40,394 nucleotides of DNA from Companilactobacillus kimchiensis (lineage in GTDB: Bacteria; Bacillota; Bacilli; Lactobacillales; Lactobacillaceae): contig NZ_JQCF01000024.1 in the NCBI RefSeq assembly GCF_001438805.1, positions 1 to 40,394 of the forward strand, read 5' to 3'. The notes below the pieces were generated by a model, which made no database searches, had not been told where the DNA came from, and was given only the letters and a program-made list of their open reading frames with translations. The stretch's first letter is position 1; each line of letters starts with the position of its first letter. Position numbers and translations under genes: made by a program. Below are positions 1 through 7,897 of the stretch, piece by piece.

Positions 1-1
1 A

Positions 2-61
2 ACAACCGAACTTGGTAAAGAACCGTATTTTAATTACTATGGCCTGTTTGATTTGAGTTGA
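2..61 (+). CDS. 3' end of a gene cut by the window edge
   Basis: The first 19 codons of frame 2 are open and end in TGA at 59-61. They read as the C-terminus TELGKEPYFNYYGLFDLS, which looks like real coding sequence: mixed composition, no low complexity. No start is present because the gene begins before the window. The family cannot be recognised from so few residues, so no function is offered. Confidence 0.35.
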   Translation, partial: TTELGKEPYFNYYGLFDLS

Positions 62-178
62 AAGAGCAAAAATAATTATGTTTTAAATTTTTTCTTAACA
101 CTAAATTAATGTCATATTGTGACACCCCTGCAATCTATAATAATAATGAAAATACATACGAATAAGTGGGGATTAAAT

Positions 179-1381
179 ATGGCAGATACGGAATATAAGT
201 CAAATTCATATAGGGATGTCCAAAATATATATCAAACAGTGACAAAATTTGAAAATGATAGCGAATGGCTGTTACCAAAATATACTTGGGATGGTTCACA
301 GGTCAGTGCTTTTAAAAAAATACCGGTTGATGAATTGATCGATCATTTAGGGGCATTCTTGGGAGCTAAATATTCAATGGAACAGTTGTCTGATAGCTAT
401 TCTCAAAGTGTAAACGATGGGCTTAATTATTATAATGATAAAATCGACCAGATTAATGATAAGTTTAAACATTTTAAATATTTAAAACGTCATCCTAATG
501 AAGCAGCTTATTGTGAGGTAAATGGCAAATTACCTGAGAAACAACCAATCGATTATAGTGATACTACCGTTAGTCATCGGGGAATAAAAACGGCCATAAT
601 TATGATTATTTCTGGAATTGTTTTAGGAACTATTTCTGATCGACCAGGTACACCAGCCGAGGTTTTGAGTATGTTTGCAATACTCGATATCTTTCTTGGT
701 ACTATACTGTTGCCGGTAGCTTTACTATTTTCTTTTTTTGCCAAAAGTGGTTTTCACATTTCCCAACCTTGGGCAACTCGGCGAAATATGAAAATAGCGA
801 TGGATAGAAAAGCAATTTTAGATGCAGATGAGAAATATCGTAAAGAACATGATTGTAGCGATGAAGCATTGGACAAAGAATTTAAATATACGGCTAGTTT
901 TCCAGCAATTTATTCAACTTATGTATTAAAGATGCAACAATTGCATAGTAGAACCGCAAGTGAATTGAACAAATTGGCTGAAACAGTTCAAAATAATATA
1001 ATTTTCTTTCCACCAACTATTTCCTCTAATATTCCTCATATGATCGGAATATACATGGAACTGGAGACAGGAGTTGAAACTTGGTATCAAGCACACAACC
1101 TTGTTTCACGAAGTGAAGAATTTAAAAAAATGACAGATACAGTTACCCAAGCAATTGAAAAGTCTACAGATAAGATAGTTACCCAGATTGGTAGATCTGC
1201 CCAAGATATTACCAATAAACTTAGTGATGTTGATGACCATGTATCTGCCCAACTTGAGCATCAAACGAATGCTATTAATTATTGGGGACGAACACAGACT
1301 TCTATTGCAGAAGTGCAAACGGCAGTTATGGTGGATACTGATTATCGCATTGATCAAATTGCACAACATTATCGTAAATAA
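179..1381 (+). CDS. hypothetical membrane protein with C-terminal helical region
   Basis: The family is not recognised. The frame is open from a GTG at 119, but the ATG at 179 is preferred because GTGGGG lies about six bases before it, giving 400 residues. The N-terminal 130 residues are hydrophilic and helix-prone. Two hydrophobic segments follow, near residues 137-153 (IIMIISGIVLG) and 164-188 (FLGTILLPVALLFSFF), so the protein probably sits in the membrane as a hairpin. The last ~80 residues are polar, Thr/Gln/Asp-rich and amphipathic (VTQAIEKSTDKIVTQIG...), as in coiled-coil or signalling helices. Function unknown. It stands alone: the next gene is on the other strand, and a terminator lies about 290 bases downstream. 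Confidence 0.75.
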   Translation: MADTEYKSNSYRDVQNIYQTVTKFENDSEWLLPKYTWDGSQVSAFKKIPVDELIDHLGAFLGAKYSMEQLSDSYSQSVNDGLNYYNDKIDQINDKFKHFKYLKRHPNEAAYCEVNGKLPEKQPIDYSDTTVSHRGIKTAIIMIISGIVLGTISDRPGTPAEVLSMFAILDIFLGTILLPVALLFSFFAKSGFHISQPWATRRNMKIAMDRKAILDADEKYRKEHDCSDEALDKEFKYTASFPAIYSTYVLKMQQLHSRTASELNKLAETVQNNIIFFPPTISSNIPHMIGIYMELETGVETWYQAHNLVSRSEEFKKMTDTVTQAIEKSTDKIVTQIGRSAQDITNKLSDVDDHVSAQLEHQTNAINYWGRTQTSIAEVQTAVMVDTDYRIDQIAQHYRK

Positions 1382-1415
1382 TAGAAAAGAATAAGATTCT
1401 TAAACTCAATTATGA

Positions 1416-1595
1416 CGGAGGTGTATTTTAATTTCCCAAATTTTACTCCAGATTAAATCATGTTTTAATTATTTTGTTAATGAAAAATCATTTGTTATTA
1501 AACCATTTATTCCACATAATATTTTGGACACAAAGAGCCTATATCAACAGGTATTAGGTTCTTACTCAAGCTTGATTAGTTTCTATATTGTATAA
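1416..1595 (+). other. ribosome site followed by an ATT-initiated small ORF (uncertain)
   Basis: CGGAGGTG at 1416-1423 is a near-perfect Shine-Dalgarno sequence with no ATG, GTG or TTG at proper spacing. Seven bases later, ATT at 1431 opens a 54-codon frame ending in TAA at 1593-1595, followed by a terminator at 1667. It could be a rare ATT-started small protein, a gene whose start was mutated, or chance. The only other gene-like candidate in 1382-1852 is the terminator. Confidence 0.2.
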
Positions 1596-1666
1596 TTGAG
1601 AACTATTTTATGTTACCGCCTTAAAATAGATATTTAGTATTAATATGTATCTTTCTAAGAATCGAC

Positions 1667-1710
1667 AAAAGCCTGTATTGACTGAAAATATCAGTTAATA
1701 CAGGCTTTTT
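1667..1710 (+). terminator. intrinsic terminator
   Basis: An almost perfect 19-bp stem (AAAAGCCTGTATTGACTGA and its complement, one G-U pair) with a five-base loop runs into a T-rich tail. It can serve the rightward unit at 179-1595, and because its 5' arm starts with A's it could also stop leftward transcription after the GNAT gene. Confidence 0.8.
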
Positions 1711-1852
1711 GAGTTGAAAACATGTTTTTTCATTAACGGAAACAAATAATCAAAGTGTTAGTTAGTCTGAATCGATAGCAATTCGTGAGCTCAGATTGTG
1801 ATATTACCGAACGAAAGACGACAGTATTCTAATAGCATTTGAAATAGTCTTA

Positions 1853-2329
1853 TTAGTGGAGTTCTTTTTTTAATCGAATCATATCTTTCAAAACTAATTT
1901 ATTTTCAATAATGGGTTCATCATAATTATTTACAAAGAAATCATGGTCAACACTGACAACTCGAAAGCCACATTTCTGATAGAGATAAAGTTGGGCAAAG
2001 CTAGTACTACCAGTACCAATCTCGATCGTATGATATCGATGTTGTTTCGACCAATCAATTGCAAATTGAATCAACTTTTCACCAAGTCCTTGATTTTGAA
2101 CTGATTCATCGACGGCTACATTTACTATTTCAATAGTTTCCGGACGAGTATCGATCAGCAATAATACTCCTAAAAGAGTTTCATCATGAACCAACTCAAA
2201 TTGATAAGCACGGTTTAAATAGCTATTGACTACTTTTCGAGAAGGGTCAGCGTTCAAAAATAATTGATAATGTTGAGCAGTTACTTTCTTGATTGGACGG
2301 ATCACTAAATTATTTTCTAACTTGACCAT
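1853..2329 (-). CDS. GNAT-family N-acetyltransferase
   Basis: This 158-residue protein has the size and fold pattern of a GNAT acetyltransferase, which moves acetyl from acetyl-CoA to an amine. The acetyl-CoA loop (motif A) is seen as VAVDESVQNQGLGEKLIQFA, with Q-N-Q-G-L-G at residues 78-83. The C-terminal motif B region reads AQLYLYQKCGFRVV at about 112-125. The substrate cannot be told. Its ATG (2327-2329) lies inside the last codons of proA, a 20-base overlap, so the two genes are probably transcribed and translationally coupled; the role in proline metabolism, if any, is unknown. The TAA-ended C-terminus is intact. Confidence 0.85.
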   Translation of the reverse strand: MVKLENNLVIRPIKKVTAQHYQLFLNADPSRKVVNSYLNRAYQFELVHDETLLGVLLLIDTRPETIEIVNVAVDESVQNQGLGEKLIQFAIDWSKQHRYHTIEIGTGSTSFAQLYLYQKCGFRVVSVDHDFFVNNYDEPIIENKLVLKDMIRLKKELH

Positions 2330-3557
2330 CGCCTTGAACCAAGTACTTTGTTGTGGTTAACTCGTTTGCACCCATTGGACCTCTAGCATGTAGTTTTTGG
2401 GTACTGATACCAATTTCAGCACCGAAGCCAAATTGCTGACCATCAGTAAAGCGAGTTGAAGCATTAGTGTAAACTACTGCTGCATCGATCTGTTTCATAA
2501 ATTGACGGCTAGCACTGTAGTTTTCAGTGATAATTGATTCACTGTGTTTAGTGTTGTATTTATTGATATGCTTGATGGCATCATCGAGATTATCAACAAT
2601 CTTGATAGCAATAATATAATCATCGTATTCAGTGCCCCAGTCTTCTTCAGTAGCCGGAACAATTTCGGGAACAATTGCTTTAGCAAGCAGATCGCCACGA
2701 ACTTCAACATTATTGGCATTTAGAGCGTCATATAATCTTGGTAAAAATTCATTTGCAATATCTTTGTGCAAGACAACTTTTTCAGCAGCATTGCAGACAG
2801 AAGGGCGTTGAACTTTCGCATTGATAATAATCTTCAAAGCTTTGTCGAGATCGGCATCTTTGTCAACGTAGATGTGACAATTACCGGCACCAGTTTCAAT
2901 GATGGGAACTTTAGCTTTATCAACGACCATCTTGATAAATTTGCCACTACCACGAGGAATTAATACATCGATATAATCTTTTAGTTCCATCATTTTTTGA
3001 GCAGTTTCATGACTAACATCGTCAATCAATTGGACAGCATCGGGATTGATGTTGGAGTCTTTCAGAGCAGCACGTAAGGTTTCTGATAAAACGATATTAG
3101 AATTGATGGCTTCTTTGCCACCACGTAAAATTACTGCATTACCAGCTTTAAAGCATAGACCTGCAGCATCAACAGTGACATTAGGACGGGCTTCATAAAT
3201 CATGCCAATTACACCTAAAGGAACTCGTTCTTGAGTGATATCCAAACCACTCATGGTTTCCCAGCCACGAGTAACTTTGCCAATAGGATCAGGTAGATCC
3301 ATTACTTGGCGTAAGCCGTCAGACATATCATTGATACGGTCAGGAGTTAACAAAAGACGGTCGATCATCGCTTCTTTGATGCCATTTTTTTTGGCAGCAG
3401 CAATATCGTCTTTGTTAGCTTCGATTATTTTTCCAGTATTCATTACCAAAGCATTTGCCATATTCAGTAGGGCAGCATTTTTTTGCATAGTACCTAGTTG
3501 TCCTAGTTCAAAGGCAGCACTTTGAGCTTTTTTACCCATAGTTTCAAGATCAGTCAT
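2310..3557 (-). CDS. proA: gamma-glutamyl phosphate reductase
   Basis: ProA (EC 1.2.1.41) makes the second step of proline synthesis: NADPH-dependent reduction of glutamyl-5-phosphate to glutamate-5-semialdehyde in the cytoplasm. The sequence is typical throughout: VPLGVIGMIYEARPNVTVDA, GNAVILRGGKEA, and the catalytic cysteine in QRPSVCNAAEK at about residue 255. The frame opens at a GTG at 3566, but AGGAG at 3566-3570 overlaps or crowds the first starts; the ATG at 3557 has eight-base spacing and gives the usual 415 residues. The GNAT gene overlaps its 3' end. A terminator-like hairpin and repeats separate it from the marR gene upstream, so it likely has its own promoter or is attenuated. 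Confidence 0.97.
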   Translation of the reverse strand: MTDLETMGKKAQSAAFELGQLGTMQKNAALLNMANALVMNTGKIIEANKDDIAAAKKNGIKEAMIDRLLLTPDRINDMSDGLRQVMDLPDPIGKVTRGWETMSGLDITQERVPLGVIGMIYEARPNVTVDAAGLCFKAGNAVILRGGKEAINSNIVLSETLRAALKDSNINPDAVQLIDDVSHETAQKMMELKDYIDVLIPRGSGKFIKMVVDKAKVPIIETGAGNCHIYVDKDADLDKALKIIINAKVQRPSVCNAAEKVVLHKDIANEFLPRLYDALNANNVEVRGDLLAKAIVPEIVPATEEDWGTEYDDYIIAIKIVDNLDDAIKHINKYNTKHSESIITENYSASRQFMKQIDAAVVYTNASTRFTDGQQFGFGAEIGISTQKLHARGPMGANELTTTKYLVQGDGQVRK

Positions 3558-3607
3558 ATCCATCACTCCTAAAACGCTTTTTAATTTGTCTTAAGTATAT
3601 CATTGCA

Positions 3608-3640
3608 CAAAAAAATAGTGGACGGCTGTATCCACTATTT
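3608..3640 (-). terminator. intrinsic terminator or attenuator ahead of proA
   Basis: On the minus strand a perfect 10-bp stem (AAATAGTGGA with TCCACTATTT, eight-base loop) is followed by seven T's. It lies after marR and about 50 bases before the proA start, so it ends the proB-marR transcript or acts as an attenuator in the proA leader. Confidence 0.75.
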
Positions 3641-3689
3641 AATCTAACGTCTAAGTAATATTTGATTTTTTTTATATCGTCGATTAATG

Positions 3690-3740
3690 TGTTGCCGTCA
3701 ACGTAATGATAATTTACCATTATTTTATGTTGCCGTCAAC
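3690..3740. repeat. paired 13-bp direct repeats between marR and proA
   Basis: TGTTGCCGTCAAC occurs at 3690-3702 and again at 3728-3740, start to start 38 bp. Each copy is itself a small dyad (GTTG...CAAC). Between them TAATGATAA faces TTACCATTA, a near-palindrome. Paired short dyads next to a marR gene look like regulator binding sites, but their distance from the proA start and the intervening hairpin leave the role open. Confidence 0.5.
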
Positions 3741-3748
3741 ACAAAATG

Positions 3749-4171
3749 CTAATTATTTAAATTATGTGTAATGTGGTCGATCATTTCAATAAATAGCCGT
3801 TGTTCTTCTTCACTGAAACCAGCAGTAGCTTTACGTTCAGATTCAACCCAGATAGCTTCGACTTGTTTAGCAATCTCACGACCATGATCAGTCAGACTGA
3901 CTAGGGTAACACGTTTATCTTTGGTTGATTTTTCAGTTTTAACTAAATCATTTTTGATCATGCGACTGACTGATTTGGCAATTGTTGAGTGATCGACACA
4001 CAGAGTTACTACCAGAATATTCTGAGAAACTCCATCATTTTTTAACAGTTCTAACAAGATCATATCTTGACCAGGATAAAGTCCCAAGGGACGCATATTA
4101 GTGGTGATAAGATTTTTATAGCTTGTTATAAGGTTAATAATGGCTTTTTCGATAGGGAACTTAGAATTCAT
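3749..4171 (-). CDS. MarR-family transcriptional regulator
   Basis: A 140-residue protein with the MarR winged-helix layout: a helical dimerisation N-terminus, recognition region VDHSTIAKSVSRMIKNDLV at about residues 59-77, and wing STKDKRVTLVSLTDHG at about 82-97. MarR dimers bind palindromic DNA and usually respond to small phenolic or oxidative signals. The ATG at 4171 follows GGAGG with seven-base spacing. It sits between proB and proA, an unusual place, on the same strand. A 10-bp inverted repeat (4203-4237) just upstream may be its own operator. Whether it controls the proline genes is inference only. Confidence 0.88.
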   Translation of the reverse strand: MNSKFPIEKAIINLITSYKNLITTNMRPLGLYPGQDMILLELLKNDGVSQNILVVTLCVDHSTIAKSVSRMIKNDLVKTEKSTKDKRVTLVSLTDHGREIAKQVEAIWVESERKATAGFSEEEQRLFIEMIDHITHNLNN

Positions 4172-4202
4172 TATTATGCCTCCAATAACTTTTAAGGTTT
4201 GG

Positions 4203-4237
4203 TTGGTATTGGTGGTTCACTATTGAGCCAATTCCAA
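4203..4237. promoter_or_regulatory. inverted repeat upstream of marR, candidate operator
   Basis: TTGGTATTGG at 4203-4212 faces CCAATTCCAA at 4228-4237, nine of ten positions complementary, 30-70 bases before the marR start. The position suits autoregulation. A leader hairpin is the alternative reading. No protein-binding evidence exists in the sequence. Confidence 0.35.
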
Positions 4238-4420
4238 TTTTTGTTCCAGATTAGAATGCTGGCTTTATTTTGTTTATTTATGACTTTATATATAATGATC
4301 TGAGCTAGAAATAGAAGTATTACTGAAATATAAATTTTAGATCATTAAAAATCAATAAATATTTTCCCCTTTGTGAAGAGAGCTAGTGAACATGTACATT
4401 GCAATTACTATTAATTATTT

Positions 4421-5227
4421 TTAGTATTTAGAAAATAGGGTACCAACTGGTTCGCCAGCCATGATGTTGGTAATGATATCTGGGTCTTTACCATTTGCTA
4501 GGATCATCTCTTGGTTGTGTTTCAAAATCAACTCAGCAGCTTTTAACTTAGTAGTCATCCCACCGGTACCGAATTTTGTTCCGTGACCACCAGCGGCGGC
4601 GATGATTGAGGGTGTAATGGTGTCAATTCGTTGAATCAATTCAGCATCTGGTACTTTGAGTGGATTAGCAGAATAAAAACCATCAATATCAGACAACATG
4701 ATTAAAAGGTCAGCGTCAACGAGGTTTGTTACGATTGCTGAAAGTTGGTCGTTATCACCGAATTTAGTATGGTGATCTAGTTCGGAAACAGTGACGGTAT
4801 CATTTTCATTGACGATGGGGATAGTATTATCCATTGAAAGCAATTCTTGGAAACTATTCATCACATTAGTGTGACTTTCCGGATAATCGATTATATCACG
4901 AGTAATCAACATTTGACCCACAGAAACTCCATATTCATGGAAAGCTTCATTATAAATTTGCATCAGTTCAGCTTGACCAACGGCAGCTACGGCTTGTTGA
5001 CGGGAAATCTTAGTTGGTCGTTTTTCAATTCCTAAAATACCCATTCCGACCCCGATAGCACCGGATGAAACTAAGACGACATCTTTGCCACTTTTTTTCA
5101 AATTGCTCAGAACTCGAGCAAGTGATTTAATGACGCTCAAATTTATTTTACTATTCTGACGGATTAAAGTACTTGTTCCAACTTTGACGACAATGCGATT
5201 GGCAGTAATGGAGCGTTTATTTTGCAT
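4421..5227 (-). CDS. proB: glutamate 5-kinase, short form without PUA domain
   Basis: ProB (EC 2.7.2.11) phosphorylates glutamate with ATP, the first and feedback-controlled step to proline. The amino-acid kinase domain fills the 268 residues: VVKVGTSTL near the start, VVLVSSGAIGVGMG, the glutamate/proline-site region IVNENDTVTVSEL, FGDNDQLSAIVTNLVDADLLI, and KFGTGGMTTKLKAAE near residue 218. The protein stops there, so the C-terminal PUA domain of E. coli ProB (about 367 residues) is missing; short ProBs of this kind are known in Gram-positive bacteria. The ATG at 5227 follows GAGGAAG. It is the first gene of the leftward proline block, and marR lies 249 bases downstream. Confidence 0.96.
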   Translation of the reverse strand: MQNKRSITANRIVVKVGTSTLIRQNSKINLSVIKSLARVLSNLKKSGKDVVLVSSGAIGVGMGILGIEKRPTKISRQQAVAAVGQAELMQIYNEAFHEYGVSVGQMLITRDIIDYPESHTNVMNSFQELLSMDNTIPIVNENDTVTVSELDHHTKFGDNDQLSAIVTNLVDADLLIMLSDIDGFYSANPLKVPDAELIQRIDTITPSIIAAAGGHGTKFGTGGMTTKLKAAELILKHNQEMILANGKDPDIITNIMAGEPVGTLFSKY

Positions 5228-5329
5228 ATTTTCTTCCTCATAAAAATATTCATTAACTTTAAAACTAGTAATTAATTCCCAATACTATTACGATAGAACA
5301 ATAGGTAGAATAAGAAAAGGGTGTATTTC

Positions 5330-5611
5330 ATGTATAAAATATTAATCATGCTTCATGACGGTGACGACTATATCCGAATGAACAAAGTTTACATCGAAAG
5401 TATGCCAGTTGCCGGGCAATATTTGATCCATTCTGATGGCTTACCATATTATGTGGAAGAGGTGACCACCTTTGTTGGTTATGTAAGCAGCAAGGGCGCT
5501 ATTGCTATCGTAGTCGTACATCCAGCTGATAAAGATTCTGAAGTTAACAAATTATATGGTGTCGATATTGTCAGAGATCTTGATGATCCTGAGTATAATA
5601 AAAATGAATAA
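5330..5611 (+). CDS. small conserved-looking hypothetical protein
   Basis: A 93-residue protein, taking the ATG at 5330, which follows AAAGGGTG by six bases; a GTG at 5321 overlaps that site and is less likely. The sequence is a compact mix of beta-rich stretches (MYKILIMLHDGDD, QYLIHSDGLPYYVEEV, GAIAIVVVHPAD) with an acidic tail. There are no membrane segments or signal peptide, so it should be cytoplasmic. The family is not recognised. It is monocistronic with a clear terminator at 5618 and is divergent from proB. Confidence 0.75.
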   Translation: MYKILIMLHDGDDYIRMNKVYIESMPVAGQYLIHSDGLPYYVEEVTTFVGYVSSKGAIAIVVVHPADKDSEVNKLYGVDIVRDLDDPEYNKNE

Positions 5612-5617
5612 TAGTAG

Positions 5618-5664
5618 ACAAGCTAACTAAAATATTAACGTATTTTTAGTTAGCTTGTATTTTT
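5618..5664 (+). terminator. intrinsic terminator
   Basis: A perfect 15-bp stem (ACAAGCTAACTAAAA and complement) with an 11-base loop is followed by ATTTTTTTA. It ends the small gene at 5330-5611. Confidence 0.88.
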
Positions 5665-5766
5665 TTATGCTTAATTTTGGGCTTAAATTATGAGAAAAAA
5701 TGGATACAAAATTAATTCATATCTGGTAAATTGATTTTTAAGGATATGGTATTGTATTGTCCAGAA

Positions 5767-5849
5767 ATGCTACTACCATAGGCTTTGGTAGGATAACTGT
5801 GCCGGGCAAAACAAATCAACTCTCTTTGAGCTTGTTTTACCCCCTTTTT
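5767..5849 (+). ncRNA. candidate small RNA with its own terminator
   Basis: No convincing gene lies in 5665-5900. On the plus strand a hairpin CTACCA/TGGTAG (5773-5791) is followed by a longer one, GGGCAAAACAA (5804-5814) with TTGTTTTACCC (5832-5842), then CCTTTTT: a rho-independent terminator with no coding gene before it. TTGATT at 5731 and TATTGT at 5755, 18 bases apart, make a weak promoter. This suggests a transcript of about 80 bases. No known RNA family was recognised; start and strand are inferred. Confidence 0.35.
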
Positions 5850-5860
5850 GTCCCTAGTAT

Positions 5861-5894
5861 AAAAAAAGCCCAATCATCAAGGATGATTAGACTT
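5861..5894 (-). terminator. intrinsic terminator of the DUF6056-like gene
   Basis: On the minus strand AAGTCTAATCAT pairs with ATGATTGGGCTT (one G-U) and is followed by seven T's, seven bases after the TAA of the membrane protein gene. Confidence 0.85.
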
Positions 5895-5900
5895 AATCGA

Positions 5901-7343
5901 TTAATGCTTTTGAAGATAATATTTCCAATAACGAGGATTTTGTTGGTCAGTTAAATCGTTAGCCCAAACAAATTTACGATAAGGGACATGTTTAGTAAAT
6001 AAGACACCCTTGTTATAAAAGGCTGGGTGGTTGACCCGTTCTAGGTTAGCTTGGTTGTTAGCATATAATTTTGCCTGATAGGTACCTGCCATAAAGACTA
6101 GCCCAACTAACAAGATAATATTGAAAGCAGTTTTAGTGAAAGCGAGGTCCTGTATAGCCGCTAGTACAAATTTCATACCGATTAAATACATGAAGATATA
6201 AGTTAAGAAGTACCCACGACAGTTAAGTGGGGTGTTAACGAATAATAGTTGTCCGGCAACAACACCAGTTAATAGGAAGTAAAGCCAAAGGTTGGGATCA
6301 TTTTTAAAGAAAGTGAAGATACAATAGCCGATAAAAATAATCAACGCCACACTGACGATACCTTCCAAATTACCAAGGCCATTGCTAATAGAATTGTAGT
6401 TATAAGAATCGTTAAGTGGAATATTTAATTTTAAATAGATATTTATTCCAATGTAATAGATTAAAAAAGCTGCTGATATTATAGCTAAAATAGTTTTTTT
6501 AATTGTTGGGAAACTAGATTTCAAAACTAAAATCAAAATTGCACATAGAATAGCAATTAACAAAGCAACGTTAAAAGTTATTAACCAAAAATGATTAACT
6601 TTTGCATAATTGTTCCAGATTTGAGCGGGATCAAAAGTAGTACTGCGATAGGCACTTTGACCACGATATCCGGGATGACTGAACATCGTAACGGCACTGA
6701 CGATGGTTCCCAAAAAATAGGTAATGTGATAAAGTTTTAAATTTTTTCTAAAGTAAAGCATTACGATGATTCCTAGACAGATGGCTGTTAGAGTCACCGT
6801 TTCGGTGAACAAACCGCCAGCCAAGGCGATTAAAAACGTTAGAACGGGCATAAGCTTGTTAAATTTTTGGGTTCGCCCGGCGTTCAAAATCAAAACATAA
6901 AATAATACCAAAACCATTGGTGGAACGTAATTAACGAAACCAGCGTTCCAAACGAGAATGTTATTGATAAAGGCTCCTTGTAAGGTGAAAACGAATAAGA
7001 GTGATAATAGCAGTGCTGTAATTGTTTTACCGGATAATTTCCAGAGACACCAGATTAGAAGTGTCCATCCCAGAGCGTATCCCAGTGTGGCTAGGGATAA
7101 ATGACGCATAGTAATAATTTCAGTCAGATTTCCAAAGTAACGACCATTACTACTACCGCCATAAACTGATTGTGGACCGTAGAACATATGATGTACTAAG
7201 TATGATCCTTCATCACCCCACCAGAAGTAGTCATCACCAGATGGAATGATTAGAAATCTAAAAATTCCAAAGTATATAAAAGAAACCAAAAATGCTAAAA
7301 GCGTAAAAACTTTTTTGGCGTTAAGATTGAGCTTGTTTAACAT
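5901..7343 (-). CDS. polytopic membrane protein, DUF6056-like
   Basis: A 480-residue integral membrane protein with about eleven hydrophobic segments spread along its length. After the first helix comes the loop SGDDYFWW, then NGRYFGNL near residue 75. An acidic pair in the first outer loop and this polytopic layout resemble DUF6056 and the GT-C membrane glycosyltransferases that use lipid-linked sugars, so a role in decorating the cell envelope is plausible but unproven. The frame is open up to 7424, but the ATG at 7343 follows GGGGGAATT and begins MLNKLNLNAKK, so it is preferred. The gene is monocistronic with its own terminator; a candidate non-coding RNA on the same strand ends about 80 bases upstream. 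Confidence 0.8.
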   Translation of the reverse strand: MLNKLNLNAKKVFTLLAFLVSFIYFGIFRFLIIPSGDDYFWWGDEGSYLVHHMFYGPQSVYGGSSNGRYFGNLTEIITMRHLSLATLGYALGWTLLIWCLWKLSGKTITALLLSLLFVFTLQGAFINNILVWNAGFVNYVPPMVLVLFYVLILNAGRTQKFNKLMPVLTFLIALAGGLFTETVTLTAICLGIIVMLYFRKNLKLYHITYFLGTIVSAVTMFSHPGYRGQSAYRSTTFDPAQIWNNYAKVNHFWLITFNVALLIAILCAILILVLKSSFPTIKKTILAIISAAFLIYYIGINIYLKLNIPLNDSYNYNSISNGLGNLEGIVSVALIIFIGYCIFTFFKNDPNLWLYFLLTGVVAGQLLFVNTPLNCRGYFLTYIFMYLIGMKFVLAAIQDLAFTKTAFNIILLVGLVFMAGTYQAKLYANNQANLERVNHPAFYNKGVLFTKHVPYRKFVWANDLTDQQNPRYWKYYLQKH

Positions 7344-7422
7344 AATTCCCCCGATAAATTTAATATAAAACATATATTTAATGTATAAACAGTTTAGCAT
7401 AAAGAATTGTTTAGATTTAAGC

Positions 7423-7579
7423 AAAAAAAATAAAGACCTACCACAAGTCTTTATTTTTACGGGATATTAATCAGAGCCTACCACTAACTCTGATTCCTAA
7501 GCAGTTGAGAAGGAGTACTACTTTTGAAAAGGGTAACAATAAAAATATTGTCAGGTTAATACATCCCGCTTATATAACC
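7423..7579 (-). ncRNA. candidate structured non-coding RNA
   Basis: The 550-base gap between 7344 and 7897 holds a structured block. Reading the minus strand: TATAAT at 7591-7586; a closing stem GGGATgtATTAA with TTAATATCCC (7556-7567 with 7461-7470); an inner hairpin ACAATA/TATTGT; a CU-rich stretch ACTCCTTCTC (7516-7507) complementary to a Shine-Dalgarno sequence; a hairpin with stem AATCAGAG; and a terminator with stem AAATAAAGAC and eight T's. The last two hairpin loops share GTGGTAG. No Rfam family was recognised. A plus-strand reading is possible: GAGAAGGAG before TTG at 7524 would encode an 11-residue peptide. Confidence 0.4.
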
Positions 7580-7880
7580 AAATTAATTATAAGTCGTATA
7601 TAAAACTTTTTCTACAATTAAGGAAAAATATTTTGATTATTATAGCAATATATTAAAAATATTCATTATATTGATACATTATTTTGTTCACTTGTCTGAT
7701 AAACCTGACAAGAAAATTCAACCATGGCATAATCAAAATACAGAGAACTAAGTATCTAGATTATAAATTCAAAAAAGTATAAGTATTTTATATAAAGTTG
7801 AAAACATATTGTCCGAGTAATAGGGCATAATGTTCACGATGAAGAGAAATAATTGTATATGAATTTAAGGAATTTCAAAT
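7580..7880. other. AT-rich intergenic stretch
   Basis: No gene is supported here. The only structure seen is a 6-bp dyad, CTTGTC (7691-7696) with GACAAG (7707-7712). It could be an operator or weak hairpin in front of the gene at 7898. No convincing spaced promoter was found. Confidence 0.3.
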
Positions 7881-7897
7881 AGAAGGGTGGTTACATT

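Noticed and set aside
1106-1394. Two overlapping frames inside the first membrane-protein gene
   Set aside because: They overlap a longer frame with better coding character and have no start signals.
2766-3525. Plus-strand frames opposite proA
   Set aside because: They are antisense to a well-conserved proA and lack ribosome sites.
5757-5954. 65-codon plus-strand frame
   Set aside because: It runs through the candidate RNA terminator and into the end of the opposite membrane gene; no ribosome site precedes it.
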